This document shows positions 1 to 4,902 of a DNA stretch of 20,914 nt, piece after piece. Position 1 is the first letter of the stretch. Each line of letters opens with the position of its first letter. Both the position numbers and the translations under genes were made by a program. This DNA comes from DASZYT01 sp035545275 (GTDB lineage Bacteria > Patescibacteriota > Saccharimonadia > Saccharimonadales > UBA4665). The notes below the pieces were generated by a model. The model did not search any database. It was not told where the DNA came from and worked only from the letters and a program-made list of their open reading frames with translations. The stretch covers positions 1 to 20,914 of the forward strand of contig DASZYT010000015.1 in the NCBI GenBank assembly GCA_035545275.1, read 5' to 3'.

Positions 1-1111
1 AACAGACCCTGCGGACTATCAAGGCGTGGTGGATGAACTGCAGGTCACTGGCAGCTTGTCGGCCGAAACCCGGTTGCGCCTGGCCTGCAAAGCTTTCCAG
101 CACACCGCGGCCTACGACGCTGCTGTCGCGACATGGTTTAGCGAACAAACTGAGGAGGAGTTCCCGGACACACTAAACCTCAGCTTCGAGAAGTCGTCGC
201 TGGCGATGCGTTATGGCGAGAATCCTCACCAGCGGGCGGCGCTGTATGTCGACCCGACTCGGAAGGGAAGTCTCGCACGTGCGATTCAGCACAGCGGCAA
301 GGACATGTCACGCAACAACTACGTCGATATCGACGCAGCGTGGCGAGCGGTTCACGATTTCGCCAATCCATGCGTGGCAATCATCAAGCACACGAACCCT
401 TGCGGCATCGCTATCGGAGCGGACGTGGCAGACGCCGAACGCAAGGCACACGACTGCGATCCAGTCAGTGCCTTTGGAGGCGTCATCGCCGCAAACCGGC
501 CCGTTAGTGTTGCCATGGCGCAGCAAGTCGTTGCCGAAGGCAGATTCACCGAGGTCATCGCGGCCGCGGCATACGAAGACGGCGCGCTTGAAGTGCTGGC
601 AACCAAGAAGAGCCTGCGAGTGCTTGAGGTCAAGGGCGTGCCGGGTGACTACCTGGAGCTACGTCAGTTCGACGGCGGCTTACTCGTGCAGACCACGGAC
701 TACGTCGATCAGGAGGGTGATGATCCATCCAACTGGACACTCGTAGCGGGTAAGCCTGCCGACGCAACCACCCTCGCAGACTTGGCGTTTGCCTGGCGAG
801 CATGTCGCTCGGTCAAGTCAAATGCCATCCTGCTGGCGCGCGATGGTGCATCCGTCGGTGTTGGCATGGGCCAGGTGAACCGAGTTGACTCGTGTCGACT
901 GGCTGTCGAACGCGCGAGCGATCCTCGGAGAAGTGTCGCTGCCAGCGATGCGTTCTTCCCGTTTGATGATGGACCACGCGTTCTCATCGAATCTGGCGTG
1001 AAGGCTATTGTTGAGCCCGGTGGCTCGATCCGCGACCAAGACACGATCGCGCTCTGCGAGCAATCTGGGATCACTCTGTACTTCACCGGGGTACGTCACT
1101 TCGCCCACTAG
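1..1111 (+). CDS. purH: Bifunctional PurH, AICAR transformylase part (5' truncated by window)
   Basis: Last steps of de novo purine synthesis: formylation of AICAR and closure to IMP, in the cytosol. The reading frame is open from base 2, so the N-terminal IMP cyclohydrolase half lies outside the window; about 369 residues are visible. Family landmarks in order: DPADY near the edge, RYGENPHQ, NNYVD, the catalytic KHTNPCG, DPVSAFGG, VKSNAI, GMGQVNRVD, SDAFFPF and a terminal TGVRHFAH before TAG. The wording of these motifs (NNYVD-DAAWRA, GVGMGQVNRVD, RHFAH) resembles actinobacterial PurH as I remember it. De novo purine synthesis is generally missing in Saccharibacteria, so the gene may have been acquired. 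No other pur gene is in the window. Identity is secure; the origin is inference. Confidence 0.95.
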   Translation, partial: TDPADYQGVVDELQVTGSLSAETRLRLACKAFQHTAAYDAAVATWFSEQTEEEFPDTLNLSFEKSSLAMRYGENPHQRAALYVDPTRKGSLARAIQHSGKDMSRNNYVDIDAAWRAVHDFANPCVAIIKHTNPCGIAIGADVADAERKAHDCDPVSAFGGVIAANRPVSVAMAQQVVAEGRFTEVIAAAAYEDGALEVLATKKSLRVLEVKGVPGDYLELRQFDGGLLVQTTDYVDQEGDDPSNWTLVAGKPADATTLADLAFAWRACRSVKSNAILLARDGASVGVGMGQVNRVDSCRLAVERASDPRRSVAASDAFFPFDDGPRVLIESGVKAIVEPGGSIRDQDTIALCEQSGITLYFTGVRHFAH

Positions 1112-1136
1112 CTGAGTGTCGGCGAAGTTCTGTTCA

Positions 1137-1222
1137 TGAAGGTTTCTCGGGTATTCCGATTGCCCGGGAGGGTTCTGGTGGCCACAAGCTGCCATGAGCC
1201 CTCCCGGCAAACCTTCACTTTT
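1137..1222 (+). terminator. Long nested hairpin after purH, possible terminator
   Basis: Three nested stems: TGAAGGTTT (1137-1145) with AAACCTTCA (1209-1217); GCCCGGGAGGG (1162-1172) with CCCTCCCGGC (1199-1208), one bulged base; TGGTGGC (1176-1182) with GCTGCCA (1188-1194), with G-U pairs. A short CTTTT follows at 1218-1222. It starts 26 nt after the purH stop, so it probably ends that transcript, but it is longer than a usual intrinsic terminator and the T-run is short. Confidence 0.45.
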
Positions 1223-1230
1223 ACGGACAA

Positions 1231-1259
1231 TTGACATTTCCACCTCTGTTTGCTACAAT
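1231..1259 (+). promoter_or_regulatory. Near-consensus promoter of the initiator tRNA unit
   Basis: TTGACA at 1231-1236, a 17-bp spacer, then TACAAT at 1254-1259 preceded by TGC (extended -10). The expected transcription start is near 1266, about 140 nt before the mature tRNA. The same TGC-TACAAT box is seen on the minus strand before the other Met-anticodon tRNA (4404-4409). Confidence 0.85.
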
Positions 1260-1265
1260 TCAACA

Positions 1266-1407
1266 TGGCTAAAAATTTTTCAAACCAAGCAGTTTGACTG
1301 CTGTTTGGAAAATTTAGAGGAAAAGCGGCGACAGGCTAGGTAGGGTAAACCGACAACTTGTTTTGCGGTTTGGCCTACCTAGCTTACCTAGCCAACTTTG
1401 ACGACGA
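1266..1407 (+). other. Structured 5' leader of the initiator tRNA transcript
   Basis: About 140 nt between the predicted start and the tRNA carry two strong hairpins. Hairpin A pairs 1273-1285 with 1303-1315 (13 pairs, one G-U), has a two-base bulge, then AGCAGT (1288-1293) with ACTGCT (1297-1302). Hairpin B pairs GCTAGGTAGG (1335-1344) with CCTACCTAGC (1374-1383) and AAACCG (1347-1352) with CGGTTT (1366-1371). No convincing ORF is present. It could be a processing leader or a small RNA released when the tRNA 5' end is cut. Confidence 0.55.
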
Positions 1408-1482
1408 CGCGGGGTGGAGCAGCGGCAGCTCGTGTGGCTCATAACCACAAGGTCGCAGGTTCGAGTCCTGCCCCCGCAACCA
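1408..1482 (+). tRNA. Initiator tRNA-fMet (CAT), CCA encoded
   Basis: A full cloverleaf: acceptor 1408-1414/1472-1478, anticodon CAT at 1440-1442, T stem 1455-1459/1467-1471, discriminator A 1479, encoded CCA 1480-1482. The first base is C opposite A at position 72, the unpaired C1xA72 that marks bacterial initiator tRNA. The anticodon stem is TGTGG/CCACA, so the usual three G-C pairs next to the loop are reduced to two plus one U-A pair. Confidence 0.95.
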
Positions 1483-1520
1483 AGAAAAATGCCTCAGCAA
1501 AGCTGGGGCTTTTTTCTTGG
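1480..1520 (+). terminator. Intrinsic terminator of the tRNA-fMet unit
   Basis: GCCTCAGC (1491-1498) pairs with GCTGGGGC (1502-1509) and is followed by TTTTTTCTT. The A-rich 5' arm CCAAGAAAAA (1480-1489) pairs with the T-run and TTGG up to 1520. The stem therefore includes the encoded CCA end of the tRNA. Confidence 0.85.
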
Positions 1521-1637
1521 TCTTGGTGCAGTCCTCTGTCCTGCGACTAGAGATTTTCCGCAGGAAAATATCGTGGTCGCCGGTTCGGTCGTTAGTCTGT
1601 TGCCCGAGTTTACGCGGCGCACAGATTAACGTGCGCT

Positions 1638-1652
1638 GTCCTGCCCCCGCAA
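1638..1652 (+). repeat. 15-bp direct copy of the tRNA-fMet 3' end (att-like scar)
   Basis: The 15 bases GTCCTGCCCCCGCAA at 1638-1652 exactly repeat 1465-1479 of the tRNA (T arm to discriminator). The copies are 173 bp apart and the surrounding sequence is not similar. Integrases that use tRNA genes leave such duplicated 3' ends. No integrase is present; the copy sits directly beside the 3' end of the DUF998-like gene. Confidence 0.55.
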
Positions 1653-1657
1653 TCTAA

Positions 1658-2284
1658 CTACCTATCGCCGAGCAAACTGACGGCGTAGGGAAAACATACC
1701 AGCACCAAACTGCACAGCGTAATGTAATAGTCTTGTGACCAGTTGCCGTTATCGCCCGGTAATATGGCCTGGATGAGGCTGATGACCCCGAATACCATAT
1801 AGCCCACCAGCAGCGCGTTCAGAAGTATAGCTTTGCGGTTGTATAGCCACACTATGAAAAGGGCGATAAACAAAAAGACGGATGCGGCAATACTGAAAAT
1901 GCCGTGGAGTAATAGGATATGATCCTGCGTGAAGCTGGGGCAGCGCATCAGGTTGGGCACGCAATGCTCCGGCATTAGGGCGTCGACGATAGTGCCAGCC
2001 GCGAAGAGCCCCATAGCCATCAGCGCCAGTCGAACCGGCGTTCTGAGCCGGCCATGCCGATAGGCTCGCCACAACCAAAGACACATGATGGCCACAATCA
2101 CGCTACTTGATATGTCGGTGGCAATGAACACCCAGTTATATGGCTGGTGCACGGCTTCTAGGCCGCTTGCCAGACTGTTTTGCTCGACTGCAGGGTTGAG
2201 CCAAAACCCAAACGGCCAGCTGTTGTACAGCAAACCGGCCAAAATGCCGAGGCCGGTTAGTCGCCAGATGGTTTTTGAAGACAT
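1658..2284 (-). CDS. Multi-pass membrane protein, DUF998-like
   Basis: 208 residues with about six hydrophobic segments: near residues 5-25, 50-72, 85-102, 122-148, 150-172 and 185-205. Short charged turns such as RAYRHGRLR lie between them. The overall pattern fits the DUF998 family of small integral membrane proteins, whose function is unknown. The ATG at 2284 has no Shine-Dalgarno sequence, but TAAAAT lies 6 nt upstream, so the mRNA may be leaderless. It is transcribed towards the tRNA-fMet terminator and divergently from the small peptide unit at 2336. The family assignment is from memory and only moderately sure; that it is a membrane protein is clear. Confidence 0.8.
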   Translation of the reverse strand: MSSKTIWRLTGLGILAGLLYNSWPFGFWLNPAVEQNSLASGLEAVHQPYNWVFIATDISSSVIVAIMCLWLWRAYRHGRLRTPVRLALMAMGLFAAGTIVDALMPEHCVPNLMRCPSFTQDHILLLHGIFSIAASVFLFIALFIVWLYNRKAILLNALLVGYMVFGVISLIQAILPGDNGNWSQDYYITLCSLVLVCFPYAVSLLGDR

Positions 2285-2290
2285 TATTTT

Positions 2291-2296
2291 ATTTTA
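2291..2296 (-). promoter_or_regulatory. Possible -10 box (TAAAAT) of the DUF998-like gene
   Basis: TAAAAT on the minus strand ends 6 nt before the ATG at 2284, the same spacing as other leaderless genes here. No clear -35 was found, and the surroundings are A/T-rich, so a chance match is possible. Confidence 0.35.
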
Positions 2297-2335
2297 CGTT
2301 ATTGCCAGAGATACTCCATACAAGTATTCATCAGA

Positions 2336-2363
2336 TTGACAAAATGGCAAATTTATGTATAAT
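2336..2363 (+). promoter_or_regulatory. Full-consensus promoter of the small peptide unit
   Basis: TTGACA at 2336-2341, 16-bp spacer, TATAAT at 2358-2363. This is the only promoter in the window in which both boxes match the consensus perfectly. The expected start is near 2370, about 70 nt before the ATG at 2438. Confidence 0.85.
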
Positions 2364-2437
2364 AAATAATGTTTTATGGCCTAAAACAAACAGCTCATTA
2401 ACAAAAAATGATCAAAAGAAGAAGGAGAAAAGCTGTA

Positions 2438-2527
2438 ATGAAGCTAAAAAACGGCTTAGCTTTTGAATTTGCCACCACAGAAAACCAAAGCATTCTAAAC
2501 ATTGATAGATTGCTGAGAAAACTTTAG
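2438..2527 (+). CDS. Small ORF, 29 residues, in its own transcription unit
   Basis: ATG at 2438, TAG at 2525-2527. The peptide starts MKLKNGLAFEFATTENQ and ends RLLRKL; it has no clear membrane segment and I do not recognise it. Upstream are a consensus promoter and AAGGAG (2422-2427), 10 nt before the ATG. The unit ends at the intrinsic terminator 2546-2575. AAAAGCT (2428-2434) can pair with AGCTTTT (2458-2464), and AAGC (2441-2444) with GCTT (2454-2457), which would fold the start codon into a hairpin. It could be a translated peptide, a leader or toxin-like peptide, or a small RNA with an incidental ORF. The region is clearly richer in A+T than its neighbours. Confidence 0.5.
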   Translation: MKLKNGLAFEFATTENQSILNIDRLLRKL

Positions 2528-2545
2528 AATTACGGCGCCAATAGT

Positions 2546-2575
2546 AAAAGCCCGGGAGACGTCCCGGGCTTTTTT
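2546..2575 (+). terminator. Strong intrinsic terminator, probably bidirectional
   Basis: AAAAGCCCGGGA (2546-2557) pairs with TCCCGGGCTTTT (2562-2573), loop GACG, with T continuing to 2575. On the minus strand the stem is followed by the complementary T-run, so it can also end the LysM/Rpf transcript coming from the right. Confidence 0.9.
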
Positions 2576-2617
2576 AGATGTGCAAACTGTTCACGTTCTG
2601 CACTTTAGTGCCAGGTG

Positions 2618-2687
2618 CGTTTTCTCTGCAAGCTGCGATCTGAGACGTACGGTTGGTACGGCAAAGGGGCAGTCGCAGCAGAAAACG
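2618..2687 (-). other. Structured 3' region downstream of the LysM/Rpf gene
   Basis: The 180 bases between the Rpf-like stop and the terminator hold nested inverted repeats: CGTTTTCT (2618-2625) with AGAAAACG (2680-2687), GCTGCGA (2632-2638) with TCGCAGC (2673-2679), and CGTAC (2646-2650) with GTACG (2656-2660). No plausible ORF was found. It may be a structured 3' UTR or a small RNA processed from it. Confidence 0.4.
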
Positions 2688-2757
2688 TGTCCTGACATAA
2701 AGAGGCTGGCAGGTCATATGCTCTGCACATGAGCAGGCAGCCGGTGCGGACGTGAAG

Positions 2758-3405
2758 TTAGACGCCTGCTTTAAGAGAACACACAGGCCACGCACCCCAG
2801 CCTTGGCCGGCTTGGACTTTTTGTGCGATGGCTATCTGCTGCGCACGGCTGGCAAGGTCGGCACGCGATGCATATGCACCACCACCGTAGCCCAGCCACG
2901 TACCCTGGGTGAACTGCAATCCGCCGTAAAAACCGTTGCCGGTGTTGATGGACCAGTTGCCACCCGATTCGCAGGCCGCAATGCGGTCCCAGACGCTACC
3001 GCCTCCGACTGCCGGAGCAGCCGCGACATGGGGCTGGGCCTTTACGGTCGAGACCGTAGCTGAAGAAACTGCCGGAGCAGGATCACTCGTAATAGTTGCC
3101 TGGATGCTAGCCGGCAGGGGCCGGTCGGGCAGCTTGGCATCGGGCGTAGGAATCGTGACTTTCTCTTTGGGATAAATCAGATCCGGATCTTTAATTTGTG
3201 AATTGGCGTCGTAAATGCGGACGTACGTTGTTTTATTAGATTTAGCGATACCCGAAAGAGTGTCGCCAGATTGAACCGTTACCACCGTCGGTTTGTCCGC
3301 TTTTGTGGTTTTAGTAGTTTTTGTTAAAGCGTGTGCGGATGTACCGTGGGCGACCGCAAACAAAGTGGCGATGGCAAACACCGCCAATAGTGTCTTTAAA
3401 CGCAC
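2758..3405 (-). CDS. Secreted LysM + resuscitation-promoting-factor-like muralytic protein
   Basis: 215 residues. Residues 1-26 look like a signal peptide with an AHA-type cleavage site. A LysM peptidoglycan-binding domain lies at about 42-86 (VQSGDTLSGIAK ... LIYPKEKVTIP), followed by a Pro/Ala/Ser-rich linker at about 87-135. The C-terminal domain, 139-210, is a transglycosylase-like (Rpf) fold: WDRIAACESGGNW, NTGNGFYGGLQF, GWGAWPVC. The catalytic glutamate would be E146; C145 and C209 match the family disulfide. Rpf enzymes cut peptidoglycan and are typical of Actinobacteria. The start is GTG at 3405, preceded by GGGAGGA at a good distance. It probably acts outside the cell on its own wall or on a host wall. 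Confidence 0.9.
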   Translation of the reverse strand: MRLKTLLAVFAIATLFAVAHGTSAHALTKTTKTTKADKPTVVTVQSGDTLSGIAKSNKTTYVRIYDANSQIKDPDLIYPKEKVTIPTPDAKLPDRPLPASIQATITSDPAPAVSSATVSTVKAQPHVAAAPAVGGGSVWDRIAACESGGNWSINTGNGFYGGLQFTQGTWLGYGGGAYASRADLASRAQQIAIAQKVQAGQGWGAWPVCSLKAGV

Positions 3406-3699
3406 TATATCCTCCCATTATTACGCCCTCACGCGCGCGTCGCTAATATTATTGGTGACGTACGCCGGCCATAAGTCTCTCAAAAATACGGCATCGGGCT
3501 TATGTTTTTACATCAAAGAAGTAAAAACACAAGGTCTAATGATACTAAATTGAATATGGTTGTCAAATCCCAAGGGGATGAAACTTCTTATGGCTATCGG
3601 AGAAGATGTGATAAATGAAATAGAGAAATATGCGCAAAAATAGTACACATAGTCCAACGATACTAGGCACCTTACCAAAACATATAACCTTCTTGTGAA
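3406..3699. other. A/T-rich intergenic stretch without a firm gene
   Basis: Upstream of the Rpf-like gene; no clear promoter for it was found. It holds a perfect hairpin GTTTTTAC (3504-3511) with GTAAAAAC (3521-3528), with no T-run on either side. A 21-codon ORF on + (3578-3643, ending EIEKYAQK) follows AAGGGG, but the spacing to the ATG is too short, so I do not call it a gene. It may be a remnant. Confidence 0.4.
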
Positions 3700-3730
3700 A
3701 AGCGGAGTTAAATCTGAGTTAACTCCGCTT
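3700..3730 (-). terminator. Intrinsic terminator hairpin
   Basis: AAGCGGAGTTAA (3700-3711) pairs perfectly with TTAACTCCGCTT (3719-3730), loop of 7. Read on the minus strand the stem runs into CTTTTC. It would end a transcript entering from the right (see the ncRNA candidate). Confidence 0.7.
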
Positions 3731-3854
3731 TAACTCGGATTTCCAACGGAATTTAACGAGACTCAAGGCCACACACGAGGGAAACGTAGGGCGAGTATAT
3801 AACCTCGAGCCGTATCGGCCTAAAAACAAGCAAGGAATTGCCGATTCAGATCCA

Positions 3855-3870
3855 GCATATGTTGCCCGCT
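3855..3870. repeat. Near-identical 16-bp repeat, copy 1 (copy 2 at 4049-4064)
   Basis: GCATATGTTGCCCGCT at 3855-3870 and GCATATGCTGCCCGCT at 4049-4064 differ at one base. Each lies to the left of a tRNA-Met 3'-end copy (3978-3992 and 4147-4161), suggesting the whole tRNA-flank module was duplicated and then diverged. Confidence 0.45.
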
Positions 3871-3977
3871 CGGCGAGAGGATTCGCCGAGCGGAAAAGGA
3901 AGAACAATGCGAAGCCCCGCCAAATTTTGGTCACTGGTTTGCCAAAATTTAAGGCAGGGCTGTAAGTGATTCTGAGG

Positions 3978-3992
3978 TGGTAGCAGGGGCGA
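3978..3992 (-). repeat. 15-bp direct copy of the tRNA-Met 3' end (att-like scar)
   Basis: TGGTAGCAGGGGCGA at 3978-3992 exactly repeats 4147-4161, which is the 3' end of the minus-strand tRNA including CCA. The spacing is 169 bp. It mirrors the initiator tRNA case at 1638-1652 (173 bp). Confidence 0.55.
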
Positions 3993-4109
3993 CATTATAG
4001 CTTCACGCCGTTGCCGCTTTTGGCCTTAAGGAAGGCGGAACGGGTTCGGCATATGCTGCCCGCTGATCGCGGTCATCATCGAACTCTTTAGCTCGAGTCT
4101 GGCTTGTGA

Positions 4110-4149
4110 CCAAAACAAAAACCCGTCCAGAGACGGGTCTTTGTTTTGG
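4110..4149 (-). terminator. Intrinsic terminator of the tRNA-Met unit
   Basis: On the minus strand ACCCGTC pairs with GACGGGT (4132-4138 with 4121-4127), followed by a T-run. The outer arm CCAAAACAAA pairs with TTTGTTTTGG. As with tRNA-fMet, the stem takes in the encoded CCA. Confidence 0.85.
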
Positions 4150-4223
4150 TAGCAGGGGCGAGACTCGAACTCGCGACCCCAGGCTTATGAGTCCTGTGCT
4201 CTAACCGGCTGAGCTACCCTGCC
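4147..4223 (-). tRNA. tRNA-Met (CAT), elongator-like, CCA encoded
   Basis: A complete cloverleaf on the minus strand: acceptor GGCAGGG/CCCTGCT with a G1-U72 wobble, D stem GCTC/GAGC, anticodon CAT (complement of 4187-4189), T arm GCGAG-TTCGAGT-CTCGC, discriminator A and encoded CCA. The anticodon stem CAGGA/GCCTG has an A-G mismatch beside the loop. CAT can also belong to tRNA-Ile2, whose C34 is changed to lysidine by TilS (a tilS gene lies at 5975). The AGAGCACA..ACTCATAA pattern favours elongator Met. Confidence 0.85.
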
Positions 4224-4418
4224 ACGTCGCAGTACGACGTCAGCTTTCGTCGCGCCAAAACCAATAAAGGTTCCTTTTGGCGGACTGCAGCTTTGGCGAC
4301 TGCTCCTATCCAGCTTTGCAAAACTGGGTTAGAAAACATGTTAAGCGCAAGCTCACAATGCGCGTGTCTGCGCGCATGGCAATGCGACTTGCGAACAGGG
4401 GAGATTGTAGCATGTTTT
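4224..4418 (-). promoter_or_regulatory. Promoter and structured leader of the tRNA-Met unit
   Basis: On the minus strand TGC-TACAAT (box at 4409-4404) matches the -10 of the tRNA-fMet unit; TAGCCA lies 17 bp upstream as a weak -35. The leader of about 175 nt contains CGCAAG (4349-4354) with CTTGCG (4388-4393), enclosing ATGCGCG/CGCGCAT near 4358-4377, and CGCCAAAA (4253-4260) with TTTTGGCG (4275-4282). AAAACATG (4334-4341) and CATGTTTT (4411-4418) can close a larger stem in DNA or in a + transcript. No gene is seen here. Confidence 0.5.
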
Positions 4419-4440
4419 ATATCTGTTGGCTAGGCTAGGG

Positions 4441-4446
4441 TATACT
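4441..4446 (+). promoter_or_regulatory. -10 box (TATACT), leaderless start
   Basis: TATACT ends 6 nt before the ATG at 4453, so transcription should begin at or next to the start codon. No Shine-Dalgarno sequence and no strong -35 are visible. Confidence 0.55.
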
Positions 4447-4452
4447 GAAAAA

Positions 4453-4902
4453 ATGAAGACAATCACCATCTGCTCCAGCGCCAGCTTTTACAAGCAGGCC
4501 GTGGAGCTACAGGCACAACTTCAGAAAGTAGGCTATAAAGTAATCATTCCGTCCAATGCCGAGCTCATGAAAAAGACCGGTGATTTTAACGTGGATCATT
4601 ACAAGACATGGTTTGACGATGCCAACGACTACCACAAGAAAACAGCGCTAATGCGCGCGCATTTTGACAAAGTGGCCGTGGGTGACGCCACGCTGGTGCT
4701 CAATTACGAGAAGCACGGCGTAGCGAACTACATCGGCGGCAACGTGCTCATGGAAATGGCGCTGGCGTTTTACCTGGGAAAACCCATCTTTATCCTCAAT
4801 GAGATACCAGAGGAATCACCGTTTTTGGAAGAAATTATCGGCCTGGGCTCGGTGCCGCTGCACGGTGATATCCGCGCGCTAGGCAAGCTATTTCCGGCTT
4901 AG
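4453..4902 (+). CDS. Nucleoside 2-deoxyribosyltransferase-like small protein
   Basis: 149 residues from ATG 4453; a TTG at 4426 is in frame but lies before the -10 box. It begins MKTITICSSASFYKQAVEL, a Rossmann-like first strand and helix. Further on are DYHKKTALMRAHFDKVAVGDATLVLNYEK and GGNVLMEMALAFYLGKPIFILN. This arrangement (strand of a small ligand-binding fold, then 'D-LVLN' and 'G-n-MEMALAF-LGKPIF') resembles nucleoside deoxyribosyltransferase-like proteins, which handle nucleosides or mark them for salvage. The exact substrate is unknown. Its last 15 bases overlap the end of the convergent ITPase-like gene. Confidence 0.6.
   Translation: MKTITICSSASFYKQAVELQAQLQKVGYKVIIPSNAELMKKTGDFNVDHYKTWFDDANDYHKKTALMRAHFDKVAVGDATLVLNYEKHGVANYIGGNVLMEMALAFYLGKPIFILNEIPEESPFLEEIIGLGSVPLHGDIRALGKLFPA

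Larger units (their letters stand above)
3700..3990 (-). ncRNA. Candidate structured ncRNA
   Basis: Minus strand, no convincing ORF. A TATAAT box (3999-3994 on minus) would start transcription near 3987, inside the tRNA 3'-end copy. The transcript would contain: a hairpin with arms 3913-3930 and 3942-3961 (nine uninterrupted A/T-rich pairs, then GCC/GGC and AGCCC/GGGCT); CCGCTCGGCGA (3866-3876) with TCGCCGAGCGG (3883-3893), 11 pairs; a weaker ATCGGC/GCCGAT stem; and the terminator 3700-3730. I see no RNase P, tmRNA, 6S or SRP landmark. It could instead be a decayed tandem copy of the tRNA downstream region. No good -35 was found. Confidence 0.35.

Noticed and set aside
1414..1629. 71-residue + ORF over the tRNA-fMet gene
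   Set aside because: It starts inside the tRNA acceptor stem and runs through its terminator; no SD.
2275..2466. 63-residue + ORF before the small peptide gene
   Set aside because: The consensus promoter 2336-2363 lies in its middle and it has no own start signals; low-complexity Lys/Asn content of an A/T-rich region.
3578..3643. 21-codon ORF after AAGGGG
   Set aside because: The purine run abuts the ATG with no spacing and nothing else supports translation; kept only as a note.
3719..3934. 71-residue minus ORF in the ncRNA candidate
   Set aside because: Runs through perfect hairpins and a terminator; GTG start without SD; no domain.
3700..4000. tmRNA, RNase P RNA or 6S RNA
   Set aside because: The conserved sequence landmarks of these RNAs that I know were not found on either strand.
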